Origin: JANQOZ01 sp045106555
GTDB lineage: Bacteria; Pseudomonadota; Gammaproteobacteria; Xanthomonadales; SZUA-38
DNA length: 64,000 nucleotides
Direction of reading: 5' to 3'
NCBI GenBank assembly: GCA_045106555.1
Contig: JBGCET010000005.1
Span: 248,001-312,000 of the forward strand
Positions 36,885 to 45,969 of the stretch are shown here, in pieces. The notes under the pieces are model-generated. The model was not told the DNA's origin and ran no database searches. It worked only from the letters and a program-made list of their open reading frames with translations. Within the stretch, counting starts at the first letter, position 1; the number at the start of each line of letters is the position of its first letter. The position numbers and the translations under genes were made by a program.

Positions 36885-37337
36885 ATGCCTGCCACCCCGG
36901 AATTGACGATCGATGCGTATCAAGACGCCTGGAATGCCATGGACTTTGCCGCCCTTGGGCTGCTTTGGGATAGCGCCGAGAGCGACATTTACTACGTTGC
37001 TGAAGAAATGGATCAGCCCATGTACCAGTGGGCAGAGGTTGCTCAGTACTTTGAATTGACGGCGTCGGTGGTGGAGAGCGTGAACCTGTGGGCCGAAAAT
37101 CGTCGATACAAGCCGCTGACCGAAAACCTGACGGTGGCAACCTTTGATATGCATGTGGACATCACCATGAGCAGCGCCAAAACCCAGGGCATCAAACCCG
37201 TGGGCGTTGACGTTCGCGTTAGCGCCATCCTTAAGCAGCGCGACAAGCAGTGGCGCTTTATCCACTACGCGGAGGCCCCGCTGGGCCCCCTGCTGTTTGT
37301 TCGTCGCGCCTATGCCGCCAACGTTCGAGGCGATTAG
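36885..37337 (+). CDS. NTF2-like/SnoaL-type fold protein
   Basis: A 150-residue protein with the cone-shaped NTF2-like pattern: helices at the start (ELTIDAYQDAWNAMDFAALGLLWD) and later strands (DVRVSAILKQRDKQWRFIHYAEAP). No catalytic residues can be assigned. It follows the ASCH gene closely and converges on the next minus-strand gene. Confidence 0.7.
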   Translation: MPATPELTIDAYQDAWNAMDFAALGLLWDSAESDIYYVAEEMDQPMYQWAEVAQYFELTASVVESVNLWAENRRYKPLTENLTVATFDMHVDITMSSAKTQGIKPVGVDVRVSAILKQRDKQWRFIHYAEAPLGPLLFVRRAYAANVRGD

Positions 37338-37369
37338 CCCAGAGGCGCAGTCACGCCACATCCTGCCGT

Positions 37370-38167
37370 TTATTGAGCTGCACGAACGCCGCTGCTTTTC
37401 TCCGGGCTGGCGCCCTGACGGAAGTAAAATTCAAAGGCCTCTTCACGGCGGCCCTGGAAGTAAGGAACCATGTACAGCGCCGTCATCCCCTCCAGATAGC
37501 GCGCGTGGCGGATGGGGCCCACATCGATGGTTTCAAATCCCAGCTTGCCCACGAGTTCGCCCACCGTGGCCTTGGATTGGGCATCATCACCGGCCAGCGG
37601 TACCGTCACCGCACCGCCCGCAGCCGCTGGATTAGCCATAACGTGAAAGCCCACCGTGTTAAACGCTTTGACAACGTGGCAGTTGGGTAACGCTGCCTGC
37701 AGTTCCTCACCGGCGGAGGTATCAGAGGCCATGCCCATCAGCCCATCGTCGGTGGGCGTTAGCGCGTTGCTGATATCGATGATGATTTTTCCTTCCAAGC
37801 CCTGCAGCGCCTCAACCACCGACGCCATGGCCCGATAGGGTGTGGCGATTACAATGATATCGGCATTGGCAGCAGCCTGATCATTCGAGCCGGCTGAAGC
37901 TCCATGACCGGTTTTCTGAACGAGTGCCTGGACATCCTCGCGACCTGGCTCTCGGGAGCCGTATACCACCGTCATTCCCAACTCGGCAAAACGCGGCCCT
38001 AAGGCATCTCCTACCCGTCCTGTTCCCAAAACTGCAATCACGCGATTCTCCTTAGCCTCGACCGGCTCGTTGAGTAGAAATATTCCGGCAACACTCGCGA
38101 TGAGCGTCAGCCACAACCCTAGCAATTGGCTGAGGGCTTTATGCTTCGGCGCATCGACTTTTTCCAT
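37370..38167 (-). CDS. Membrane-anchored NAD(P)-binding reductase (F420 reductase-like)
   Basis: A 265-residue protein whose N-terminus carries a hydrophobic segment (about 14-35) before a Rossmann fold starting with VIAVLGTGRVGDALGPRFAELG and a second-strand SREPGRED, which suggests NADP. The downstream ALPNCHVVKAFNTVGFHVMANP is typical of NADPH-dependent F420 reductase-like proteins. The membrane or export signal is odd for a nucleotide-dependent enzyme. It overlaps the VOC gene stop by one base. Confidence 0.75.
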   Translation of the reverse strand: MEKVDAPKHKALSQLLGLWLTLIASVAGIFLLNEPVEAKENRVIAVLGTGRVGDALGPRFAELGMTVVYGSREPGREDVQALVQKTGHGASAGSNDQAAANADIIVIATPYRAMASVVEALQGLEGKIIIDISNALTPTDDGLMGMASDTSAGEELQAALPNCHVVKAFNTVGFHVMANPAAAGGAVTVPLAGDDAQSKATVGELVGKLGFETIDVGPIRHARYLEGMTALYMVPYFQGRREEAFEFYFRQGASPEKSSGVRAAQ

Positions 38168-39222
38168 TATTGACCGCCGCTCAAGGCCGGCAAACCTTCT
38201 GCGTTTTCCAGCTCGTAAAATTCAAGCCAAACCCCGCCGGGGCCTCTCACTGACATCAAACTGACCAACCCATAAGGCGGAACGTCAACCCGCATCGGCG
38301 GGCTGATAACGTCCAGCTGTTCCGCCTGCGCGTGGGCGTAAAACTGATCCATACTGGTAACGGGAAATCGCAGCATCAAAATCCCCAGATTGGGAGGCAC
38401 CGCGCGCGCTGACCAATCGGCCCCGCTCAGGCCATCAAACTGCAGCAACTCCACTGAGCCCTCGTTGGTACCGTTTGGACTCACAATGCTGACTATTCTG
38501 GTTACTTCGGTGGCTAGGTTATAGGGCATGCCCAGAACGTTCGGACCGGCCTTAGCGCTTGCGCCGTTATGTTCCAAATAAGACTGAAAACCCAGTTTGT
38601 CTTGGTAAAACACCCTGGCCTGGTCAATATCCGGCACAATTTGAGTCGCGTTGAATACCCGACTGATCTGTTTCAGTTTAGGCCAGCCTTCCAGCGGTGG
38701 TTGAACCCGTTCAATGAGGGCCATCACAATGCCGTCTGGTCCGCGGGCCAACCACTCCTGAACCGTGAACGGCCCAAACACAAATTCCACCGGGTCGCTG
38801 CCAGCCTGCCAGCCCCGGGACTGAAACTGGTCAAATTTCAGGTCCATATCCAACACTCGAGCGTTGACATCAAACCACCCGCCCGTGTCCCAGGATTGAG
38901 CATTAGACCGAATTTGCTCCTGCTCCACGCCGCTAAATTGAACCAACCGGATAAAGCCGCGTTCGGTACCTGGGTTTCCCATCACCAGCTGACGTGCGGT
39001 GGCGTGGGCCGGCAGCTGCCAAAGCTTGAGCTGCGCCCCGGTAACCGGCCGGTCGCTGAGCACTTCCCAGCCCGCCACCTCTGTTAAGAACGACTGATAG
39101 TCGGCGATGGAAGAAACGCTGAATACCACCTCCTGGTAACCCGCTCTGACGAGAGAATCGCTGTGGGCTGGCGAGCACGTAAGGCAACAGATGATCAAAA
39201 AAAAGACTAGGCGAGTCATCAC
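38167..39222 (-). CDS. Exported VOC-fold protein
   Basis: The 351-residue product begins with a signal peptide (MMTRLVFFLIICCLTCSPAHS) and has two VOC modules: about 25-165 (YQEVVFSVSSIADYQSFLTEVAGWEVL) and about 195-340 (NATQIVPDIDQARVFYQDKLGFQSYL, ending SVRGPGGVWLEFYEL). The final Glu is present, but the His expected at the start of the first module is not. It is coupled to the NAD(P)-binding gene and divergent from a hydrolase gene across a promoter region with a candidate operator. Confidence 0.75.
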   Translation of the reverse strand: MMTRLVFFLIICCLTCSPAHSDSLVRAGYQEVVFSVSSIADYQSFLTEVAGWEVLSDRPVTGAQLKLWQLPAHATARQLVMGNPGTERGFIRLVQFSGVEQEQIRSNAQSWDTGGWFDVNARVLDMDLKFDQFQSRGWQAGSDPVEFVFGPFTVQEWLARGPDGIVMALIERVQPPLEGWPKLKQISRVFNATQIVPDIDQARVFYQDKLGFQSYLEHNGASAKAGPNVLGMPYNLATEVTRIVSIVSPNGTNEGSVELLQFDGLSGADWSARAVPPNLGILMLRFPVTSMDQFYAHAQAEQLDVISPPMRVDVPPYGLVSLMSVRGPGGVWLEFYELENAEGLPALSGGQ

Positions 39223-39264
39223 AAATTCTCGATTTACGCACCTTTAAGCGCGCAGGGCTTTAAT

Positions 39265-39280
39265 GACATAATGATATAAC
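39265..39280. promoter_or_regulatory. Candidate GntR operator, site 1
   Basis: On the minus strand this reads GTTATATCATTATGTC, a 13/16 match to the perfect palindrome at 60379-60394. It is centred between the divergent starts at 39222 and 39322, about 42 bases from each, and overlaps a -10-like TATAAC. Confidence 0.6.
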
Positions 39281-39321
39281 AAAATAACGTTTCCCGTGAA
39301 CAAGGACCCGGTGTCGACAAC

Positions 39322-40149
39322 ATGACCGTCAGCGTCAAACGCCAGTTTGTGGAAGGAGCTTTTGGTCAGCTCCACACTCGGTTCGCGGTGCCCGAGCAGG
39401 CCAACCGCCCGGCGATTATCTGTCTCCACATGAGCCCCAAGTCTGGGCGGCTGTTTGCTGAGGTCATGCCCTACCTGGCGCAAGATCGCCGGGTGCTGGC
39501 TCCGGACTACCCCGGCCACGGAGAATCGGATATTCCGCCGCCGAGCCCCCATGTCACGATTGAAGATTTTGCCCAGGCGCTTTGGACCGTGGCGGACCAT
39601 TTCGATACTGGACCCGTGCACCTGGTGGGACACCACACCGGTGCGATGGTCGCGGTGGAAGCCGCCAGCCAACGTCCGAATCAGGTGCTCAGCGTCGTGA
39701 ATATTGGTGCACCAGTTTTCACCGCGGAAGAACAAGTCAGGCTTACTCAGGACTATGAGCCGCTGGCGATCGACGAATCCGGCAATCGTTTTCAGATCAT
39801 GTGGCAACGGGTGCTGGAACATCGAGGCCCCGGTATGACGCTGGCTATGGCCGCCACCTCCTTTTCTGAAAATTTGCGCGCCGGCGACCACTACGAATGG
39901 GGCCATCGGGCAGCGTTTGCCTATTCACCCACCTACAATCAACGGCTGACAGAGCTTGACCATCCCGTGCTGGTCATGAATCCTGCGGACGACTGCTTTG
40001 AACAATCCAAACGCGCAGACGCCATGCTCAAACGAGGACGGCGAATCGATTACCCCCAATGGGGCCACGGTTTTCTCAGCGCCTACCCTGAGCAGGCCGC
40101 GGCAGAAATACTGAAGTTTGCACAAGATGTTGAATGCGGTGATGCCTGA
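39322..40149 (+). CDS. Alpha/beta-hydrolase-fold protein with GHHTG elbow
   Basis: A 275-residue cytosolic relative of the exported hydrolase at 34473. The nucleophile elbow is G103-H-H-T-G107, with His105 where Ser is normal. A catalytic-type His249 is kept in WGHGF, and an acid is likely in NPADD. The oxyanion region is CLHMSPKSG. Both proteins thus belong to a subfamily with the (H-x-S/T-P-x-S) and (G-x-H-T-G-A) signature. The start follows the operator region. Function unknown. Confidence 0.85.
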   Translation: MTVSVKRQFVEGAFGQLHTRFAVPEQANRPAIICLHMSPKSGRLFAEVMPYLAQDRRVLAPDYPGHGESDIPPPSPHVTIEDFAQALWTVADHFDTGPVHLVGHHTGAMVAVEAASQRPNQVLSVVNIGAPVFTAEEQVRLTQDYEPLAIDESGNRFQIMWQRVLEHRGPGMTLAMAATSFSENLRAGDHYEWGHRAAFAYSPTYNQRLTELDHPVLVMNPADDCFEQSKRADAMLKRGRRIDYPQWGHGFLSAYPEQAAAEILKFAQDVECGDA

Positions 40150-40230
40150 TGTTCACCCACTCCTTTTTTTACCGCGACCCACTAGACGCCTATAGCGCGT
40201 AAGCTTAGCCCCTACCCATCGGAACCTGAC

Positions 40231-40680
40231 ATGTCACAACAACCTTACCTGCGATTTCAACGCGCCAATTACCTGGTCAAAAGCATCGACCAGGCGCTGA
40301 CGTTTTATCAAGACGTACTGGGCTTTGAAATTGCCTTCACCAAAGACTCGCCAGAAGACTCCTACTCCTACCCGGTATTTGAAATTGACCGGGCACACCC
40401 GATGAAGTTTGCGGTGCTTAGCACCAAGGAACAGGTTCGGGTCATGGCCCTGACCGAAGTTCCAGCGGATCTTCCACCGGTGCCTTTCCCAAGACGTTCC
40501 GCCATCGTGCTGGAAGTGGGGGACGTTGAGGCGGTGTGCGCAGGTGCCGCTGCGCTAGGCCTGAAAGTGTATGAAGAAGAAGAGCTCCATACCCACGACG
40601 GGCGCATCGGCCAGGAGGTGGGTATCGTGGATTTTGATGGCAATCTCGTGGTGATTTACAAAATTCCGGCGGCAGGCTAA
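40231..40680 (+). CDS. Single-module VOC-fold protein
   Basis: A 149-residue protein with one glyoxalase-like module: RANYLVKSIDQALTFYQDVLGFE at the start and GIVDFDGNLVVIYKIP at the end. The first His ligand appears replaced (RAN). The stop overlaps the following MFS start by one base (TAATG), so translation is coupled and a transport-linked role is likely. Confidence 0.8.
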   Translation: MSQQPYLRFQRANYLVKSIDQALTFYQDVLGFEIAFTKDSPEDSYSYPVFEIDRAHPMKFAVLSTKEQVRVMALTEVPADLPPVPFPRRSAIVLEVGDVEAVCAGAAALGLKVYEEEELHTHDGRIGQEVGIVDFDGNLVVIYKIPAAG

Positions 40681-42005
40681 TGGCGGAACAAACCCAACGG
40701 CAGTACCCAAGCCCAGGTTATGCCTGGTACATGGTGATCTTACTCACGCTGGCCTATGTGCTGTCGTTTGTGGATCGTTACATTCTGGGTCTACTGATCG
40801 AGCCCATCAAAGCGGACCTTGGGCTGACCGATACGCAAATTGGTTACCTGTTGGGCCTGGCCTTTTCCCTGTTCTACGCCACCATGGGTTTACCGTTGGG
40901 TTATTTGGCGGATCGAAAACGCCGCACCTTCCTGGTCGCCGCTGGCATCGCGGTCTGGTCGGCAGCAACCGTTGCCTCGGGCATGGCCAAGAACTTTTTC
41001 CATATGTTTATCGCTCGAATGTCTGTGGGGGCCGGTGAAGCGACCCTAAGCCCCTGCACCATGTCCATGATTTCGGACAGCTTCCCGCGAGAAAAACGCG
41101 GACGCCCGATTGCGTTCTACACGGCCGCGCTATCGGTCGGCGCGGGCATAGCCTCATTACTGAGCGCCGGCATTTTGAACTGGGCTAAGACCGTCGAGAA
41201 TATTTCGGTACCGTTGTTGGGTCAGGTTGCACCTTGGCAATTAACCTTCATCGTGGTGGGTATTCCGGGACTGCTGCTGGCCCCGCTGATACTGACGCTG
41301 AGGGAGCCTCCCAGACAAAGAACCGTAGGCAGCACCGTCGCACCAAAATTCTCCGTCATGTTGGCCCACGTTGGCGCGCGCTGGAAAACTTACGCCAGCT
41401 TCATTTACTTCGTCTGCGTGATGACTATTGTTGCGTATAGCCAGGGCTGGTATGCCCCAATGTTCTCACGAACCTGGGGCTGGGATGCTCAAACCTACGC
41501 CACGGTTAACGCGTTTGTATTGTTGGCTGTGGGTCCGCTGACGGTGAATGTTGCGGGCTGGTTGAACGACAAGTTTTATGCCAGGGGTCGCAAAGATGCG
41601 CCGCTGTTGATCATCATGATTGGTGCCTGCATTCTTGTACCTACCGGCATTATTGCGCCCTTGATGCCAAGCCCGGTGATGGCCTTTGTGGTCATTGCGA
41701 TAAACACCTGCGGCATCGCCCTGGCCTCGGCCACCGGCGTCACCGCACTGTTGAATATCACACCGAGCGAGATTCGAGGGCAGACCGTTGCGCTTTACTA
41801 TATGACCATGAGCCTGGCGGGCCTTTTATTGGGGCCAGGTACCGTTGGCTATCTTTCGGACAACGTGTTTGGCAATGAAAATCTGAACTACGCGGTCGCT
41901 GCGGTGCCGGCAATCTTTGGCATTCCGGCATTGCTGCTGATTCCCTATGCCCGCCGAAGCTATCTGGCTGAAGTGGCTAAGCAGGAAAGCGAAGGTGCGG
42001 CTTGA
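40680..42005 (+). CDS. MFS transporter
   Basis: A 441-residue major facilitator with 12 predicted helices. The loop between helices 2 and 3 carries LPLGYLADRKRRTFLV, the MFS motif A. The sequence YVLSFVDRYILGLLIEPIKADLGLTDTQIGYL is typical of the group that includes spinster-like and organic-acid carriers. Substrate unknown; co-expressed with the VOC gene upstream and probably with the hydrolase gene. Confidence 0.88.
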   Translation: MAEQTQRQYPSPGYAWYMVILLTLAYVLSFVDRYILGLLIEPIKADLGLTDTQIGYLLGLAFSLFYATMGLPLGYLADRKRRTFLVAAGIAVWSAATVASGMAKNFFHMFIARMSVGAGEATLSPCTMSMISDSFPREKRGRPIAFYTAALSVGAGIASLLSAGILNWAKTVENISVPLLGQVAPWQLTFIVVGIPGLLLAPLILTLREPPRQRTVGSTVAPKFSVMLAHVGARWKTYASFIYFVCVMTIVAYSQGWYAPMFSRTWGWDAQTYATVNAFVLLAVGPLTVNVAGWLNDKFYARGRKDAPLLIIMIGACILVPTGIIAPLMPSPVMAFVVIAINTCGIALASATGVTALLNITPSEIRGQTVALYYMTMSLAGLLLGPGTVGYLSDNVFGNENLNYAVAAVPAIFGIPALLLIPYARRSYLAEVAKQESEGAA

Positions 42006-42032
42006 GCTCGCGCCTTCAGGGCAGTCCTCTGA

Positions 42033-42962
42033 CTACATGAATGGCGTTTCAACCTTGTTAGAGTTCATATAGCAGTTCACCAGCACCCACTTGAGGTTAA
42101 TGCCTACCCGATCAGCCTCGGGCACGGTGAAGGCGTATCCGTGCTCTTTCGTTTCCCCATCCATGCGTTCGCTGAAGTAAACCACCATGGAGTCTCTGGC
42201 GAATATGCCGTCATAGTTGTTGATGGGCCAGTCCACCAAGAACAGGCTGATACCAAACTCCCGACCTGACTTTGCGGTAAACCACGCTTCACCACCCTGG
42301 TCGTGTACTTTGAATCCCTCATACCGTTCAAATGGTTCGTCGCGGCCACCACCTACGCCGGGAATATCGGCGTAACATTCAAACTGGCGCACCCGATGCA
42401 TCTGAAAGTCTTCACCTTCCGGGGCATAAATAGTCCATAGCTGCTTGTCACTGATGACCGCTTCCACTGGCAGCGCCAAGTCACAGGATTCGGAGGAGCT
42501 CGCCCGGAACTGTGCCGCCTCTCGACGCCAGTAAAGATCGCAATGACGCACACGGCCTAATGATGCGGCGGGGGGCAACTTCTCAGCGGAAACCTCGCCA
42601 TCCAGCAGCCACATGCGCATTTTTACGCTGGCAGTGTCGCTGTCAGAAGTCAAAGCCCAAAGCTGAGGTTGGGTGGATTCATCGGTCTTTCCGTTGCGAT
42701 AACCGGAAACCAGAAAAACCTGATCGCCGAGATTGTCCAGCGCTACTTTCTCCACCGTTTGGTGAATTCGGCCGTGCCGAACTGAGCGCTTTCCGCGCCG
42801 ATCAAAATAGCTTTGGTTAGCGTTGTCAAAACTGCCTTGTAGCAGCGTACCCACCACCATCAGATCCCGCTCATAGGGTTGGCTGTCCTGACCTTGTGCC
42901 AGCACTATGCACGGCACAAGAAAAACACAGCCCAGCCACCACACTCTCAAATTACCGTTCAT
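42033..42962 (-). CDS. Exported CpcT/CpeT-like protein
   Basis: A 309-residue protein with a signal peptide (about 5-22). The region GTLLQGSFDNANQSYF, a central HCDLYWRREAAQF...SESCDL and a late FECYADIPG match the layout of the CpcT/CpeT (DUF1001) fold, which in cyanobacteria is a chromophore lyase. No phycobilin genes are near, so a lipocalin-like ligand-binding role is more likely. Assignment by pattern only. Confidence 0.6.
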   Translation of the reverse strand: MNGNLRVWWLGCVFLVPCIVLAQGQDSQPYERDLMVVGTLLQGSFDNANQSYFDRRGKRSVRHGRIHQTVEKVALDNLGDQVFLVSGYRNGKTDESTQPQLWALTSDSDTASVKMRMWLLDGEVSAEKLPPAASLGRVRHCDLYWRREAAQFRASSSESCDLALPVEAVISDKQLWTIYAPEGEDFQMHRVRQFECYADIPGVGGGRDEPFERYEGFKVHDQGGEAWFTAKSGREFGISLFLVDWPINNYDGIFARDSMVVYFSERMDGETKEHGYAFTVPEADRVGINLKWVLVNCYMNSNKVETPFM

Positions 42963-42976
42963 TGCATCTCCCTCCT

Positions 42977-43915
42977 TTAAGCCGAAAAAAAGTCCATCCG
43001 CAGCCCGCCCGGTGAACGCACGGTGGTCACTTCTCCGTTGCCCGGTAGCGTTTGCACTGAGTCCGTTTGAGTGACAACAGCACCGGCTTCGCGCAACGAA
43101 TTGCGCAACCGAGCGGATGAATTGCAGTGGTAGTTAACGTGCAGCACACCAGCAGAAGGCGGCTCGGTTCGAGGGTACCGGTCCTCGCCCGCTACACCGC
43201 GGTATTCAATGAGCTCCATCTGACCAAAATGCTGCCCAGGGCGGCCCCAAATACTGATGTCCAGCTGGGCCCCCGAGGGAAGGCCCACCATTTTTTCGAT
43301 CTCCGGACCCGACAGCAGGTTTTCTGTGAGCATTTGCATGCCCAGCGCGTCGGCGAAGAAACATTTTTCAGCCTGGGCGCTACCAACGATGGTGATTAAG
43401 GGGCCCACTCCAGCAAACCCTTGCGGCGTATAGTCGTGTTGTTCACCCATCACCTGCAGCAACACCACATTGATATCGTCATGGGACGGCAGATGGATTT
43501 CTCGAAACACGGTGCCGTCGGGCGCTTCCACCTCGGTGTACTGGGGGTTCCGGAAGGTCAGCCCGCGCTGCTTTAGTTCTTCCACTCTGCGCGGCAAGTC
43601 ATCCACATAGATATCCAGATTTTTCGGACACCGATCAAAAACCTCTGCGCCTTTGCGCACCGATTGCACCGACGAATCAAACTCCACCAAGTGCAGACCC
43701 CCAACGTTTTTCCCAGGAGTAAACAGCAGCGCCTGCTGGCGAATGTCGCCCGCCTCAATGCCCCACAAACGGGCGAGGTCGGCGTCGGGCCCAACACGGG
43801 CATCGGTCTGTTGAAAGCCGAAGGTGTCGCGCCACAATTTCAGCGCAAGGTTAAAATCGGTAACGCCTACGGTAACGCTGTGCCACGCGCTGAGATCAAG
43901 AGCTGCGAACGACAT
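42977..43915 (-). CDS. VOC-fold protein, two modules
   Basis: A 312-residue protein with modules at about 5-140 (AWHSVTVGVTDFNLALKLWRDTFGFQQ, with the first His present) and about 165-305 (GPLITIVGSAQAEKCFFADALGMQM, ending SPGGLRMDFF). A final Asp occupies the place where Glu is typical. It shares one base with the stop of the upstream TPR-like gene, so translation is coupled. Substrate unknown. Confidence 0.75.
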   Translation of the reverse strand: MSFAALDLSAWHSVTVGVTDFNLALKLWRDTFGFQQTDARVGPDADLARLWGIEAGDIRQQALLFTPGKNVGGLHLVEFDSSVQSVRKGAEVFDRCPKNLDIYVDDLPRRVEELKQRGLTFRNPQYTEVEAPDGTVFREIHLPSHDDINVVLLQVMGEQHDYTPQGFAGVGPLITIVGSAQAEKCFFADALGMQMLTENLLSGPEIEKMVGLPSGAQLDISIWGRPGQHFGQMELIEYRGVAGEDRYPRTEPPSAGVLHVNYHCNSSARLRNSLREAGAVVTQTDSVQTLPGNGEVTTVRSPGGLRMDFFSA

Positions 43916-44565
43916 TAATGTTTAGCCGCCAGTTCCTCGCGAATTTCTTCGATCAACATCCCCACGTAGTAATCGCTGGACACCTTACTTGCCTCGTCCA
44001 GATAGGCGCCGAGGTCGGCGTCGGAAATGTCGACACCGCACTCGTCAAAATCGCCCTGAAGGTAATGCCGGGGTAACGACACCAACGCCGCCAAGCGGCG
44101 ATTTTTGGCAGAACGTTGCCACAAGTCCAGAGCCTTGCAGGTGTTTTGCTCGATGGTGCGCCCCAACAAATACAAATAGCCGATCACAAAAGTCGATTGA
44201 GGATAATCTTTTGACAGGGCTTTCAGGCGATAGGGCATCGCTTCCTCGCCACGACCGGAATAGCCGTAAGCGCGGCCCAGCTGGTAGTTAAGGCGAGGAT
44301 TTTCCGGATCCGACTGCACTGCCCGAGTACACGCCTCGATGGCCGCGTCTTTGTCCATGGTGGACTGGGATACCGGGTCGCCTACGTGTCCTGGGTCACG
44401 GCCGTGGGAGGCAAATCGATCACAGTCAGTGACTTCTTGAGACCAGCGGGAAAAATCGTAGTCTTCAAACTCTACCGCACAGACCGGAACGGCCAGAGTG
44501 ATAAAGATAAGACCCGATAGCAGTACCGAGGTCACACACGGTTGTCGCAAATGGCCGAATTTCAT
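43915..44565 (-). CDS. Exported TPR/Sel1-like repeat protein
   Basis: The ATG at 44565 (MKFGHLRQPC...) has AGGGGA about 8 bases upstream and is followed by a signal peptide ending near AVPVCA; an upstream ATG at 44670 lacks support. The 216-residue product has helical repeats of the TPR/Sel1 kind (DKDAAIEACTRAVQSDPENPRLNYQLGRAYGYSGRGEEA...). No enzyme motif. It lies between an MFS gene and a VOC gene on the same strand. Confidence 0.7.
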   Translation of the reverse strand: MKFGHLRQPCVTSVLLSGLIFITLAVPVCAVEFEDYDFSRWSQEVTDCDRFASHGRDPGHVGDPVSQSTMDKDAAIEACTRAVQSDPENPRLNYQLGRAYGYSGRGEEAMPYRLKALSKDYPQSTFVIGYLYLLGRTIEQNTCKALDLWQRSAKNRRLAALVSLPRHYLQGDFDECGVDISDADLGAYLDEASKVSSDYYVGMLIEEIREELAAKH

Positions 44566-44674
44566 TGGGCTAATCCCCTGGTAGGTGGTGAAGATGTTGC
44601 TGACGCCCTGGATAACAGTGGGAAAACGGCTTAGCCAATTCCGGGGCACATCGGCAATGTAACATAGCAAGTAT

Positions 44675-45898
44675 CTACGCCGGACGGGTACGACGCCACA
44701 TGATTGCCACCGATATTGCCGCCAACCCCACCAATCCTAGATAGAGCAAGAAAACCAGCTCATAAGAGCCCGTAACGTCGCTAATATGACCGGCCAGCGG
44801 CGCGGTCGGAGCGGTAATTGGGATATGCATGGGACTCTGGATACCCAGTGACCGACCAAAACTCCGAGGACCAAAGCTCTGGGAAATCATCGTGGTCCAA
44901 ACGGGCGTCACCGCGCCGGCTGCAGCGCCGAGAAACAGACACGCCACCATCAGGCCAGCGTAGGAGGCCGTAGACCAGAATGTTAGCAGCGCAGCCGACA
45001 TCAGCGTGATGGCCAGCAGTGCTACGGGTCGCACCCCAACCCGGTCTGCCAGCGACCCGGTAATAATCTTCGAACTTAACGAGCAAAATGCCACCAGCGA
45101 ATACAGCAACCCCGTTTGCTGACCGCTAAACCCCAGGTCTTTGGCGTGCAGACTTAAGTTGGCCAGCATACCCAGCGTCACCCCCAGCAACGCACCAGAA
45201 AAAACCACCTGCAGATACAGGTCAGGGGCACGAAACAGGCGCCGAAACGACCAGTCCGCTTTCTCCACCACGCCGCTATCGGGCGGCGCTCCGGCGGCCG
45301 CAGGCTCAGACTCCAGGCCGCGATCTTCCGGACTATTGGCCAGCACCCGGTAAAACACTGGGGCCAAGGCGATCACGCCGACACCTACCCAAAGCACCGT
45401 AGTTCGCCACCCATAGGCTGCAAACATGAAAGCGAGAACCGGCGGCGCAATAAACCCGCCAATGGAACTGCCGGTAAGAGACACGCCCAGGGCCAGCCCG
45501 CGATTTTTTCGAAACCAGCGCGCAATCAGGGCAGAGCTTGGCAACATCCCAAGAGACAGCACCCCCAGTGGAATCAGCGTGGCGTACACCACCCAAATCT
45601 GCACCAGCTGGCCGGCCTGACTGATCAGAATAAGTCCACTGCCCATGCTTAACGCACCCACAGCCACAAGGTGCCGAGCTGAGCGTTTATCGACCCATAG
45701 GCCGACCAGTGGCGACATGATATTGGAGCCAAAGGTAATCAGAGTTTCGATCAGAGTGATCCGAGCGCGGGTAGCACCAAACTCGTCTTCAAAGGCTGAG
45801 GTGTACATCCCCATAGACCAGAAAATCAGGCCACCCTGCAGCGCGTTGCCCAACACGCCCATGGAGGTAATTGCCCAGCCGTAAAATGGTTTTTTCAT
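44675..45898 (-). CDS. MFS transporter
   Basis: A 407-residue major facilitator; GLWVDKRSARHL is the helix 2-3 loop and the sequence FYGWAITSMGVLGNALQGGLIFWSMGMY resembles monocarboxylate/oxalate-formate-type carriers. It lies upstream of the TPR and VOC genes and is divergent from the gene starting at 45970, with only about 70 bases between starts. Confidence 0.88.
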   Translation of the reverse strand: MKKPFYGWAITSMGVLGNALQGGLIFWSMGMYTSAFEDEFGATRARITLIETLITFGSNIMSPLVGLWVDKRSARHLVAVGALSMGSGLILISQAGQLVQIWVVYATLIPLGVLSLGMLPSSALIARWFRKNRGLALGVSLTGSSIGGFIAPPVLAFMFAAYGWRTTVLWVGVGVIALAPVFYRVLANSPEDRGLESEPAAAGAPPDSGVVEKADWSFRRLFRAPDLYLQVVFSGALLGVTLGMLANLSLHAKDLGFSGQQTGLLYSLVAFCSLSSKIITGSLADRVGVRPVALLAITLMSAALLTFWSTASYAGLMVACLFLGAAAGAVTPVWTTMISQSFGPRSFGRSLGIQSPMHIPITAPTAPLAGHISDVTGSYELVFLLYLGLVGLAAISVAIMWRRTRPA

Positions 45899-45969
45899 GC
45901 TGCACCCTGTTCAGGCTCCGGCAGTACCACTATGATCCTTGCGTATTCGGAGCCAAAAGCGACGTGCCA

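Noticed and set aside
36366..37361. 331-codon open frame on the minus strand
   Set aside because: It lies antisense to the ASCH-domain and NTF2-like genes, both of which have recognisable family motifs. The translation shows no domain and is rich in Gly, Arg, His and Gln, typical of an antisense shadow.
39244..39906. 220-codon minus-strand frame
   Set aside because: It is antisense to the GHHTG alpha/beta-hydrolase-fold gene, which has clear family motifs and a well-placed start.
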